DNA of 64,000 nt from Cognatilysobacter claricitrinus (GTDB taxonomy: Bacteria > Pseudomonadota > Gammaproteobacteria > Xanthomonadales > Xanthomonadaceae): contig NZ_BAAFZV010000002.1 in assembly GCF_045866565.1 (NCBI RefSeq), positions 1,302,001-1,366,000 on the forward strand. Direction: 5' to 3'. The notes under the pieces are model-generated. The model was given only the letters and a program-made list of their open reading frames with translations, was not told the DNA's origin and did no database searches. Positions within the stretch are counted from its first letter, which is position 1; each line of letters opens with the position of its first letter. A program made the translations under genes and the position numbers. Positions 44,421 to 51,522 of this stretch are shown one piece after another.

Positions 44421-44446
44421 ACGAAGGCGCCCGCGGGCGCCTTCGT
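44421..44446. terminator. 26-base perfect palindrome between pilU and algH
   Basis: Bases 44421-44446 read identically on both strands, with the core GAAGGCGCCCGCGGGCGCCTTC. The RNA would form a 12 to 13 base-pair hairpin with almost no loop. It lies 20 bases beyond the pilU stop and before algH, both on the minus strand. No T-run follows, so it may be a weak terminator, an RNA-stabilising end or a protein site. Confidence 0.4.
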
Positions 44447-44465
44447 GTCGAGCCGGAACCCCGGT

Positions 44466-45641
44466 TCAGCGAATGTCGGCCACGCCGACATCGCCGAGCC
44501 CCGCGGCCAGCGTGCGGGCGTCGCCGCCCTGCGCCAGCTTGATGCGCAGGCGCACCTCGTTCTGCGAGTCGGCGAAGCGCAGCGCGTCCTCGTAGGAGAT
44601 CTCGCCAGCCTGGTAGAGCTCGAACAGCGCCTGATCGAACGTCTTCATGCCCAGGTTGGTCGACTCCTTCATCACTTCCTTGATCTTGTGGATCTCGCCT
44701 TCGCGGATGTAGTCCTGCACCAGCGGCGTGCCCAGCAGGATCTCCATCGCGACGCGGCGGCTCTTGCCGTCCGGCGTCGGGATCAGCTGCTGCGCGACCA
44801 CGCCCTTGAGGTTGAGCGACAGGTCCATCAGCAACTGGTTGCGGCGGTCTTCCGGGAAGAAGTTGATGATGCGGTCCATCGCTTGGTTGGCGTTGTTCGC
44901 ATGCAGCGTGCAGAGCACGAGATGGCCGGTTTCGGCGAACGCGATCGCGTGGTCCATGCCTTCGCGCGTACGCACCTCGCCGATCATGATCACGTCCGGC
45001 GCCTGGCGCAGCGTGTTCTTCAGCGCGGATTCCCAGCTGTCGGTGTCGATGCCGACTTCGCGCTGCGTGATGATGCAGCCCTCGTGCTTGTGCACGAACT
45101 CGATCGGGTCTTCGATCGTGATGATGTGGCCCGTCGAATTCTTGTTGCGGTAGCCGATCATCGCGGCGAGCGACGTCGACTTGCCGGTGCCGGTCGCGCC
45201 CACGAACATGATGATGCCGCGCTTGGTCATCGCCAGCGTCTTGATGATCGGTGGCAGCTGCAGCTCTTCGACCGTCGGAATCTTGCTCTCGATCCGGCGC
45301 AGCACCATGCCGACCTGGTTGCGCTGGAAGAAGCAGCTGACGCGGAAGCGGCCGACGTTGGCGACGCCGATGGCGAAGTTGCACTCGTGCGTCTTTTCGA
45401 ACTCTTCGCGCTGCGCGGGGCTCATCACGCTCAGCACGAGGTCGCGCGACTGCTGCGGCGTGAGCGGCTGCTGCGTGATCGGCGTGATCTTGCCGTTGAC
45501 CTTGATCGACGGCGCCATGCCGGCCGTGATGAACAGGTCCGAGGCGCGGTGCTGCGCCATCAGCTTCAGGTACGAGGAGAAGTCGATCGAGCCGGCGCCG
45601 GGGGCGGCGGTCGGCGAAGGGGTACCGGGGGACATGCTCAT
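44466..45641 (-). CDS. pilU: Type IV pilus retraction ATPase PilU
   Basis: A 391-residue secretion ATPase. Walker A is GATGTGKSTS, Walker B lies in IMIGEVRTREGMDHA and the His box is TLHANNANQAMDRIINFF. The N-terminus SFDFSSYLKLMAQHRASDLFITAG-like region and the longer C-terminal tail distinguish it from PilT. It powers pilus retraction together with PilT. ATG 45641 has GGAG nine bases upstream; the run before it (MSMSPGTPS) is a variable tail. It follows pilT by 124 bases with a hairpin between. Confidence 0.95.
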   Translation of the reverse strand: MSMSPGTPSPTAAPGAGSIDFSSYLKLMAQHRASDLFITAGMAPSIKVNGKITPITQQPLTPQQSRDLVLSVMSPAQREEFEKTHECNFAIGVANVGRFRVSCFFQRNQVGMVLRRIESKIPTVEELQLPPIIKTLAMTKRGIIMFVGATGTGKSTSLAAMIGYRNKNSTGHIITIEDPIEFVHKHEGCIITQREVGIDTDSWESALKNTLRQAPDVIMIGEVRTREGMDHAIAFAETGHLVLCTLHANNANQAMDRIINFFPEDRRNQLLMDLSLNLKGVVAQQLIPTPDGKSRRVAMEILLGTPLVQDYIREGEIHKIKEVMKESTNLGMKTFDQALFELYQAGEISYEDALRFADSQNEVRLRIKLAQGGDARTLAAGLGDVGVADIR

Positions 45642-45739
45642 CGTTAACTTCTCCGGGTGACTTCTCGGGGCAGCCGCCTCCGCGACCGGCCACCGCATCG
45701 ATGTCGCCCGGGTGCGCGTGGTGGCCCGCGCCCCGCGGC

Positions 45740-45757
45740 GCCCGCCCGAAGGCGGGC
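45740..45757 (-). terminator. UUCG-capped hairpin between pilT and pilU
   Basis: On the minus strand GCCCGCC-TTCG-GGCGGGC forms a perfect 7-pair stem with the very stable UUCG tetraloop, 8 bases after the pilT stop. No T-run follows. It could lower read-through into pilU or protect the pilT message end. Confidence 0.4.
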
Positions 45758-45765
45758 CGTCGACG

Positions 45766-46803
45766 TCATTCGAACAGGCGCTTGTCCTTGGCGTACTCGC
45801 GTGCCTGCGGCTTCAGGATCAGGCCGCGCTTCACGAGATCCTGCAGGTGCTGGTCGAGGGTCATCATGCCGACCGCCTGGCCCGTCTGGATCGACGAATA
45901 CATCTGCGCGACCTTGTCCTCGCGGATCAGGTTACGGATGGCGGGCGTGCCGACCATGATTTCCCACGCGGCCGTACGACCGCCACCGACCTTCTTCAGC
46001 AGGGCCTGCGAAATCACCGCGCGCAGCGATTCGGACAGCATCGATCGCACCATCGGCTTTTCGCCGGCGGGGAACACGTCGATGATGCGGTCGATGGTCT
46101 TCGCGGCCGAGCTGGTGTGCAGCGTGCCGAATACCAGGTGGCCGGTTTCCGCGGCGGTCAGCGCCAGGCGGATCGTCTCGAGGTCGCGAAGCTCGCCGAC
46201 CAGGATGTAGTCGGGGTCTTCGCGCAGCGCCGAGCGCAGGGCCTCGTTGAAGCCGTGCGTGTCGCGATGGATTTCGCGCTGGTTGATCAGGCACTTCTGC
46301 GAGGTGTGCACGAACTCGATCGGGTCTTCGACCGACAGGATGTGCGCGTACTCGTTCTTGTTGATGTGGTCGAGCATCGCCGCGAGCGTGGTCGACTTGC
46401 CCGAACCGGTCGGGCCGGTGACGAGGATCAGGCCCTGCGGCTGCTGGATCAGGTCGCGGAAGATCGGCGGTGTCGCCAGGTCTTCGAGCGTCAGCACTTC
46501 CGACGGAATCGTACGGAAGACGGCGGCCGCACCGCGGTTCTGGTTGAAGGCGTTGACGCGAAAGCGCGCCAGGCCCGGGATCTCGAACGAGAAGTCGACC
46601 TCGAGGAATTCCTCGAAGTCGCGACGCTGCTTGTCCGACATGATGTCGTAGACGAGCGCGTGCACCTGCTTGTGTTCGAGAGCCGGAATGTTGATGCGAC
46701 GGACGTCGCCGTCGACGCGGATCATCGGCGGCAATCCGGCCGACAGATGAAGGTCCGACGCCTTGTTCTTGACCGAAAAGGCCAGCAGCTCGGCGATATC
46801 CAT
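45766..46803 (-). CDS. pilT: Type IV pilus twitching motility ATPase PilT
   Basis: A 345-residue PilT of standard length. N-terminus DIAELLAFSVKNKASDLHLSAGLPPMIRVDG, Walker A GPTGSGKSTT, Walker B YILVGELRDLETIRLALTAAETG and the His box FGTLHTSSAAKTIDRIIDVFP are all canonical. The AIRNLIRE motif near the C-terminus is required for retraction. It disassembles the pilus during twitching and DNA uptake. It heads the pilT-pilU unit and is divergent from yggS. Confidence 0.97.
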   Translation of the reverse strand: MDIAELLAFSVKNKASDLHLSAGLPPMIRVDGDVRRINIPALEHKQVHALVYDIMSDKQRRDFEEFLEVDFSFEIPGLARFRVNAFNQNRGAAAVFRTIPSEVLTLEDLATPPIFRDLIQQPQGLILVTGPTGSGKSTTLAAMLDHINKNEYAHILSVEDPIEFVHTSQKCLINQREIHRDTHGFNEALRSALREDPDYILVGELRDLETIRLALTAAETGHLVFGTLHTSSAAKTIDRIIDVFPAGEKPMVRSMLSESLRAVISQALLKKVGGGRTAAWEIMVGTPAIRNLIREDKVAQMYSSIQTGQAVGMMTLDQHLQDLVKRGLILKPQAREYAKDKRLFE

Positions 46804-46875
46804 GCTTTAGCTTTCCCCGTGAAGCGATCGAGCCCCGAATCCACGCGGTCTGGCCGCGCGGACCCCCTGGGGGGC

Positions 46876-46903
46876 AGTATAGGCCCCCGCTCCGCCCCGG
46901 CAA
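46876..46903 (-). promoter_or_regulatory. Candidate pilT promoter
   Basis: On the minus strand TTGCCG (46903-46898, 4 of 6) and TATACT (46881-46876, 5 of 6) are 16 bases apart. Predicted start is about 65 bases before the pilT ATG. The same bases read on the plus strand give TATAGG but no -35 for yggS. Confidence 0.45.
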
Positions 46904-46927
46904 CGGCCGGTTTCCGAGGTCACCGAC

Positions 46928-47620
46928 GTGCTCGCCGACGCCCTCCGCGAGGTCTCCGAGAGCCTTTATAGCGCGGCCGCCGAAGCCCGGCGCCCCGCGC
47001 CCGTGCTGGTCGCCGTGTCAAAGCTGCAACCTGCGACTGCGATCGCGGAACTGGCCCGCCTGGGCCAGCGCGACTTCGGCGAGAACTACGTGCAGGAAGC
47101 CCTGCGCAAGCGACAGGAACTCGACGCCGCGGGCCTTGCGCAGCCCGGCGCATGGCACCTGATCGGTCATCTGCAGAGCAACAAGGCGCGCGAAGCCGCC
47201 GCGCTGTTCGATTGGGTGCAGACCGTCGACCGACCGTCCATTGCCGACGCCCTCGCCCGCCATCGCCCCGCCGATCGCCCGCCGCTCAACGTGCTGCTGC
47301 AGGTCAACATCGACGACGAGACGAGCAAGCATGGCTGCCCGCCGGGCAACGTGCCGGCGCTCGCCGAGGCCGTCGCGCTGCAACCGGCGCTCCTCCTGCG
47401 CGGCCTCATGATCATTCCGACGCCGCACCCCGACCCCGAAGCGCGCCGCCCCGCCTTCCGCGCCGCCCGCGCGCTGTTCGACGACCTGCACGAGACCCAC
47501 CCGTCGGTCGACACGCTCTCGATGGGCATGAGCGACGACTACACGCTCGCGATTGCCGAAGGCGCGACCATGGTGCGCGTCGGCTCGGCGCTGTTCGGTG
47601 CCCGCCCCGCAAAGGCCTGA
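46928..47620 (+). CDS. yggS: YggS family PLP-binding homeostasis protein
   Basis: A 230-residue PLP-binding TIM-barrel protein. PLP lysine is K32 in VAVSKLQP; FGENYVQEAL, WHLIGHLQSNKAR, TVDRPSIAD, GLMIIPTP and SMGMSDDYTLAIAEGATMVRVGSALFG are family signatures. The family has no catalytic activity and holds PLP balance. It begins with GTG and is divergent from pilT. proC two genes downstream is the usual partner. Confidence 0.95.
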   Translation: MLADALREVSESLYSAAAEARRPAPVLVAVSKLQPATAIAELARLGQRDFGENYVQEALRKRQELDAAGLAQPGAWHLIGHLQSNKAREAAALFDWVQTVDRPSIADALARHRPADRPPLNVLLQVNIDDETSKHGCPPGNVPALAEAVALQPALLLRGLMIIPTPHPDPEARRPAFRAARALFDDLHETHPSVDTLSMGMSDDYTLAIAEGATMVRVGSALFGARPAKA

Positions 47621-47623
47621 CCC

Positions 47624-47899
47624 ATGACGCACAAGCTGCATCGCATCGTCGTTACGTTCTGGATCGCCGTCGGCTTCGGCGCGCTCGGCCTGCTGGTGCT
47701 GATCGGCGCGATAGCCGTCGCATCGATCGGCTACGGGCAGTGCGGGCCGAGCGCGCTGGATGCGATGCAGCCCGGCTGCCGCGCCGGCGCGCGCCTGCTG
47801 ATGATCGCGTTCGCGATGCTGTCGGTCGCGCTGGTGTTCGGTGCGACCAGCCTGACGCTGCTCTGGCGCGAACGCCGCCATCGCCGGCAGATGGGGTGA
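47624..47899 (+). CDS. Small two-helix membrane protein, unknown
   Basis: A 91-residue protein with two hydrophobic helices (about residues 10-35 and 57-82), a loop with two cysteines (YGQCGPSALDAMQPGCRAG) and a basic tail (WRERRHRRQ). The loop is probably periplasmic and could form a disulfide. I do not recognise a named family. It lies 3 bases after yggS and is followed by proC on the same strand. Confidence 0.75.
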   Translation: MTHKLHRIVVTFWIAVGFGALGLLVLIGAIAVASIGYGQCGPSALDAMQPGCRAGARLLMIAFAMLSVALVFGATSLTLLWRERRHRRQMG

Positions 47900-47952
47900 T
47901 GCGCGCGCGTTGCGGCGGCTATCCTGCGGTGATCCATGAAAAGGAGTCGCCG

Positions 47953-48783
47953 GTGACGCATGCGTCCGAAACGGAAACCATCGCCTTCATCGGCGGCGGC
48001 AACATGGCGCGCAGCCTGATCGGCGGGCTGTTCGCGCAGGGCCGCGACCCCGCGACCATCCGCGTCGCCGAGCCGGTCGAGGCACTGCGCGACGCCCTGG
48101 CCGGCGACTTCGGCGTGCATGTCGTCGCCGACGCGGCGCAGGCGGTCGACGGTGCGTCCACATGGCTGCTCGCGGTGAAGCCGCAGGTGATGCGCGGCGT
48201 CTGCGAGTCGCTGACACCGGCGGCGGCCGCCAACCCACTCGTGATTTCGATTGCTGCGGGCATCACCGCGTCGCAGCTCGATCGCTGGCTCGGCGGCGGT
48301 CGTGCAGTCGTGCGCGCGATGCCGAATACGCCGTCGCTGATCGGCCAGGGCGTGACCGGCCTGTTCGCGACGGGCGCGGTGACGCCCGACCAGCGCGACA
48401 CGGCGTCCGCCCTGCTTCGCACCGGCGGGCCGACCACCTGGATCGACGACGAGGCATTGATGGACGCGGTGACCGCCGTCTCCGGCAGCGGCCCGGCCTA
48501 TGTGTTCCTGCTGGCCGAAGCGATGCAGGCCGCGGCCGAACGACAAGGCCTGCCGCACGACACCGCGGGGCTGCTCGTCCGCCAGACGATCGCCGGCGCC
48601 GCCGCGATGCTCGCGCAGGGCGGCGAAGCCCCCGGCGCGCTGCGCGCGCGCGTCACCTCGCCGGGCGGCACTACGCAGGCCGCGGTGGAAACGCTGCAGG
48701 CCGGCGGTTTCGAGGCGCTGCTCGACCGCGCCATCGCACGCGCCGCCGAACGCGGCCGCGAACTGTCGGCCGCCAACGACTGA
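47953..48783 (+). CDS. proC: Pyrroline-5-carboxylate reductase ProC
   Basis: A 276-residue enzyme from a GTG start, with AAGGAG at 47941-47946 six bases upstream. The NADPH Rossmann motif is AFIGGGNMARSLIGGL. VKPQVM, AMPNTPSLIGQGVTGLF, VSGSGPAYVFLLAEAM and VTSPGGTTQAAVETL complete the family signature. It performs the last step of proline synthesis. Longer readings upstream overlap the small membrane gene and lack similarity. Confidence 0.96.
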   Translation: MTHASETETIAFIGGGNMARSLIGGLFAQGRDPATIRVAEPVEALRDALAGDFGVHVVADAAQAVDGASTWLLAVKPQVMRGVCESLTPAAAANPLVISIAAGITASQLDRWLGGGRAVVRAMPNTPSLIGQGVTGLFATGAVTPDQRDTASALLRTGGPTTWIDDEALMDAVTAVSGSGPAYVFLLAEAMQAAAERQGLPHDTAGLLVRQTIAGAAAMLAQGGEAPGALRARVTSPGGTTQAAVETLQAGGFEALLDRAIARAAERGRELSAAND

Positions 48784-48793
48784 GCAGGACACC

Positions 48794-49255
48794 ATGCGCA
48801 TCGCACTGCTCGCCTTCACCCTCGCCGCGCTCTGCGGTTGCAGCGGCGACGCACCGCCCGTCGCCGCACCGGCCGCCCAGGCATTGCAGGACGCCGAAGC
48901 GCGCGTCGGCGACGTGGTCGTGCACGCGAGCGTCGTGCAGACATCGACGCTCGACGAAGCGGTCGCGCGCGAATACGGCATCGAACGCTCCGAGCGCACC
49001 GCGATGCTGCTGGTGAGCGCGCGCGACGCGAAGGGCGACGCGCCGCCGGCGACGGTCGATATCAGCGCCACCATCGCGCCCGTCGGTGGCATGCCGCAGC
49101 CGATCGCGCTGCACGAAGTCCGCGTCGGCGATCTGGTCGACCACGTGGGCACCGTCGACATCGCGCCGCCCGAAACGCTCAAGTTCGACGTGACGGTGCA
49201 CTACGGCAGCGCGACATCGACGCTGTCGTTCACACGCAGCGTCTTCCCGCGCTGA
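48794..49255 (+). CDS. DUF4426 lipoprotein-like protein
   Basis: A 153-residue exported protein. The N-terminus RIALLAFTLAALCGCSGD has a short hydrophobic core and a lipobox-like LCGC, so a lipid anchor on that last cysteine is possible. The mature part (ARVGDVVVHASVVQTSTLDEAVAREYGIERSE...TLSFTRSVF) matches the DUF4426 beta-sandwich domain, of unknown function. It is 10 bases after proC; this neighbour pair (yggS-proC-DUF4426) is conserved in gammaproteobacteria. Confidence 0.85.
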   Translation: MRIALLAFTLAALCGCSGDAPPVAAPAAQALQDAEARVGDVVVHASVVQTSTLDEAVAREYGIERSERTAMLLVSARDAKGDAPPATVDISATIAPVGGMPQPIALHEVRVGDLVDHVGTVDIAPPETLKFDVTVHYGSATSTLSFTRSVFPR

Positions 49256-49256
49256 C

Positions 49257-50060
49257 TCAGGCGCGCTTCGCCGCCCACGCCTGCACGATGCGCTGGATCT
49301 CGCGCACGCCGTCGGTGAGCGCGGCGGGCCCGGGCTGCAGGATCAGTGGCGACTTGATCTCGTGCAGCTCGCCGTCGCGAACCGCCGGCACCCCCGCCCA
49401 GCCCGGCCGCGCGACGACGCGCTCGGGCCGGAACTTCTTGCCGCACCACGAGCCGATGATGATGTCGGGCGCCGCCTCGATGATTTCGCGGTCGTCCGCG
49501 ATGATGCGGTTCTTCGCGAGCGATTGGACCGATCGCGCGGGCAGCAGGTCGATGCCGCCGGCGATGTCGATCAGCTCCGCGACCCAGCGGATGCCGGTGA
49601 TGATCGGCTCGTCCCATTCCTCGAAATAGACCTTCGGGCGCATGGGCAATGCCCGCCCGGACGCGCGGATGGCGTCGAGGTCACGCGCCAGCACATCCGC
49701 ATACGCGTTCGCGCGATCGGCCACGCCGACGAGCGCGCCAAGGCGCCGGATGTAGTCGAGGATGCCGTCGACGCTACGATGGTTGCTGATCCATACCTCG
49801 ACGCCGCGACGGATCAGCTCCGCTGCGATATCGGCCTGGATGTCGGAAAAACCGACGACGAAATCGGGCTCGAGCCTGAGGATCTCGTCGATCTTCGCGC
49901 TCGTGAACGCGCTGACCTTGGGTTTCTCCTTGCGCGCCTTCGCAGGCCGCACCGTGAAACCGCTGATGCCGACGATGCGATCGTCCTCGCCCAGCGCATA
50001 CAGCGTTTCAGTCGGCTCTTCGGTGAGGCAGACGATGCGGCGCGGGCCGGAGCGTGTCAC
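49257..50060 (-). CDS. BtuF-like cobalamin-binding family protein without signal peptide
   Basis: A 267-residue class III periplasmic-binding-fold protein: RIVCLTEEPTETLYALGEDDRIVGISGFTVRPAKAR, KIDEILRLEPDFVVGFSDIQADIAAELIRRGVEVWI and IIGSWCGKKFRPERV. The layout matches BtuF/vitamin B12-type binding proteins. Unlike those it begins directly with the domain (MTRSGPRRIV), with no signal peptide or lipobox, so it is predicted cytoplasmic. It starts with GTG overlapping the pdxH stop by 4 bases. No BtuC, BtuD or TonB receptor adjoins it. Ligand is unknown. Confidence 0.85.
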   Translation of the reverse strand: MTRSGPRRIVCLTEEPTETLYALGEDDRIVGISGFTVRPAKARKEKPKVSAFTSAKIDEILRLEPDFVVGFSDIQADIAAELIRRGVEVWISNHRSVDGILDYIRRLGALVGVADRANAYADVLARDLDAIRASGRALPMRPKVYFEEWDEPIITGIRWVAELIDIAGGIDLLPARSVQSLAKNRIIADDREIIEAAPDIIIGSWCGKKFRPERVVARPGWAGVPAVRDGELHEIKSPLILQPGPAALTDGVREIQRIVQAWAAKRA

Positions 50061-50659
50061 GGATAGAGCATCCGCTTGCTCCAGTCGCCGGCGACGTCGC
50101 GCTCGTAGAACCAGCGCTCGTGCAGGCGGAACTGCGCGCCGTACCAGAACTCGATGCGCCGCGGCTTGACGCGAAATCCCGTCCAGTCCGACGGACGCGG
50201 CACGTCGCGGCCCGCGAACTCGCGCTCGGCGTGCTGCAGCCGCGCTTCGAACGCATCGACCGATTCAAGCGTTTCCGATTGCAGCGACGCCCAGGCGCCG
50301 AGCTGGCTGCCGCGCGGACGCGATGCGAAATACGCGTCGGCCTCGGCGTCGGCGACGACATGCACATCGCCTTCGATACGCACCTGCACGCCATTGCCGA
50401 TGCGCGGCCAATGGAACAGCAGCGCCGCCTGCGGATTGGCCTGCAATTCGCGTCCCTTGCGGCCGTCGACATGCGTGTAGAACACGAACCCGCGTGCGTC
50501 GTGCGCCTTCAGCAGCACCATGCGAACCGATGGCCGCGCATCGAGCGCGGCGGTCGCGAGCGACATCGCGGTGGGATCGGGCTCGCCGGCGTCGGCGGCC
50601 TGCGCGAACAGGCGGTCGAAGGTGGCGAGGGCTTCGGCAAGCAGGGTGGGCGTCTCCAT
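50057..50659 (-). CDS. pdxH: Pyridoxine/pyridoxamine 5'-phosphate oxidase PdxH
   Basis: A 200-residue FMN enzyme. PSVRMVLLKAHDARGFVFYTHVDGRKGRELQANPQAALLFHW is the FMN/PLP-binding core, and the C-terminal RPSDWTGFRVKPRRIEFWYGAQFRLHERW and DWSKRMLYP are diagnostic. It makes PLP, the cofactor of YggS, CysK and SdaA encoded in this window. It starts 17 bases from the divergent kinase gene, leaving almost no room for separate promoters. Confidence 0.96.
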   Translation of the reverse strand: METPTLLAEALATFDRLFAQAADAGEPDPTAMSLATAALDARPSVRMVLLKAHDARGFVFYTHVDGRKGRELQANPQAALLFHWPRIGNGVQVRIEGDVHVVADAEADAYFASRPRGSQLGAWASLQSETLESVDAFEARLQHAEREFAGRDVPRPSDWTGFRVKPRRIEFWYGAQFRLHERWFYERDVAGDWSKRMLYP

Positions 50660-50676
50660 CGCGCTATTGTGCGGCG
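50660..50676. promoter_or_regulatory. Face-to-face -10 boxes in the pdxH / kinase gap
   Basis: The 17-base gap reads CGCGC-TATTGT-GCGGCG to the plus ATG at 50677. On the minus strand it gives CACAAT-AGCGCG to the pdxH ATG. Each strand has a 4-of-6 -10 hexamer, the two overlap by five bases, and each is followed by exactly 6 bases and an ATG. Both messages would begin at or next to the start codon, 18 bases apart. Confidence 0.45.
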
Positions 50677-51522
50677 ATGCCCGAAACGCTGCACGCGCTC
50701 GGCCCGGACCCCGCGCTCGTCGAACGGCTGCTCGACGTCGCGCTCGCGTCGCCCACGCGTGTCTTCGCGATCGCCGGCCTGCAGGGCTGCGGCAAGTCGA
50801 CGCTGGCCGCGAACATGGTCGACGCCGCGGCCTCGCGCGGCGTGCACGCGGTGACGCTGTCGCTCGACGACGCCTACCTCGATCGCCCGCAACGCCTCGC
50901 GTTCGCCCGCGACGTACACCCGCTGCTGGCGACGCGCGGCCCGCCGGGCACGCACGACGTCGACCTGATCACGGACACGCTCGACGCGCTTCGCGAAGGC
51001 CGCGCGGTGCGCCTTCCGCGCTTCGACAAACTCGCCGATCGTCGCCTGCCCGAAAGCCGGTGGCCGCGCGTCGACCGTTGCGATCTCGTCATCGTCGACG
51101 GCTGGTGCCTGAAGGTGCCGGCGGACGACGCGTCCGCACTCGCTGTCCCGCTCAACGCGATCGAGCGCGACGATGACGCCGACGGCACGTGGCGTCGGTA
51201 CTGCAACGACGCGCTCGGCCGGGACTACCCGACGTTGTGGTCGCGGCTGCCGCGGTTGCTCTGGCTCGCGCCACCCGGGTTCGACGTCGTGTACGACTGG
51301 CGATGGGAACAGGAATGCACCGCGCGCGCGTCGCGCCCTGGTGCAGGCGGCATGGACCGTGCCGGGATCGATCGCTTCGTACAGCTGTTCGAACGCACGA
51401 GCCGCCGCGCGATCGCGACGTTGCCGCACATCGCGGGCTGGACGCTGCGTCTCGACGAAAACCGCCGACCCGATGCGGCCGACCTCGCCGGCCTGCTGCG
51501 GCCCCCTACAATCGACCCATGA
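50677..51522 (+). CDS. P-loop kinase, D-glycerate 3-kinase-like
   Basis: A 281-residue kinase. Walker A is GLQGCGKST at residues 34-42. SLDDAYLDRPQRLAFARDVHPLLATRGPPGTHDV, RFDKLADRRLPESRW, VIVDGWCLKVP and the later RYCNDALGRDYPTLW match the plant-type glycerate kinase/yeast YGR205W family, related to phosphoribulokinase and uridine kinase. Likely role is ATP-dependent phosphorylation of D-glycerate; substrate is not proven. It overlaps the following aroKB gene by ATGA. Confidence 0.85.
   Translation: MPETLHALGPDPALVERLLDVALASPTRVFAIAGLQGCGKSTLAANMVDAAASRGVHAVTLSLDDAYLDRPQRLAFARDVHPLLATRGPPGTHDVDLITDTLDALREGRAVRLPRFDKLADRRLPESRWPRVDRCDLVIVDGWCLKVPADDASALAVPLNAIERDDDADGTWRRYCNDALGRDYPTLWSRLPRLLWLAPPGFDVVYDWRWEQECTARASRPGAGGMDRAGIDRFVQLFERTSRRAIATLPHIAGWTLRLDENRRPDAADLAGLLRPPTIDP
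51507..51512 (+). promoter_or_regulatory. Candidate leaderless -10 box for aroKB
   Basis: TACAAT (5 of 6) lies inside the end of the kinase gene, 6 bases before the aroKB ATG. A start of transcription about 7 bases downstream would fall on the ATG itself, giving a leaderless message. Confidence 0.35.
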
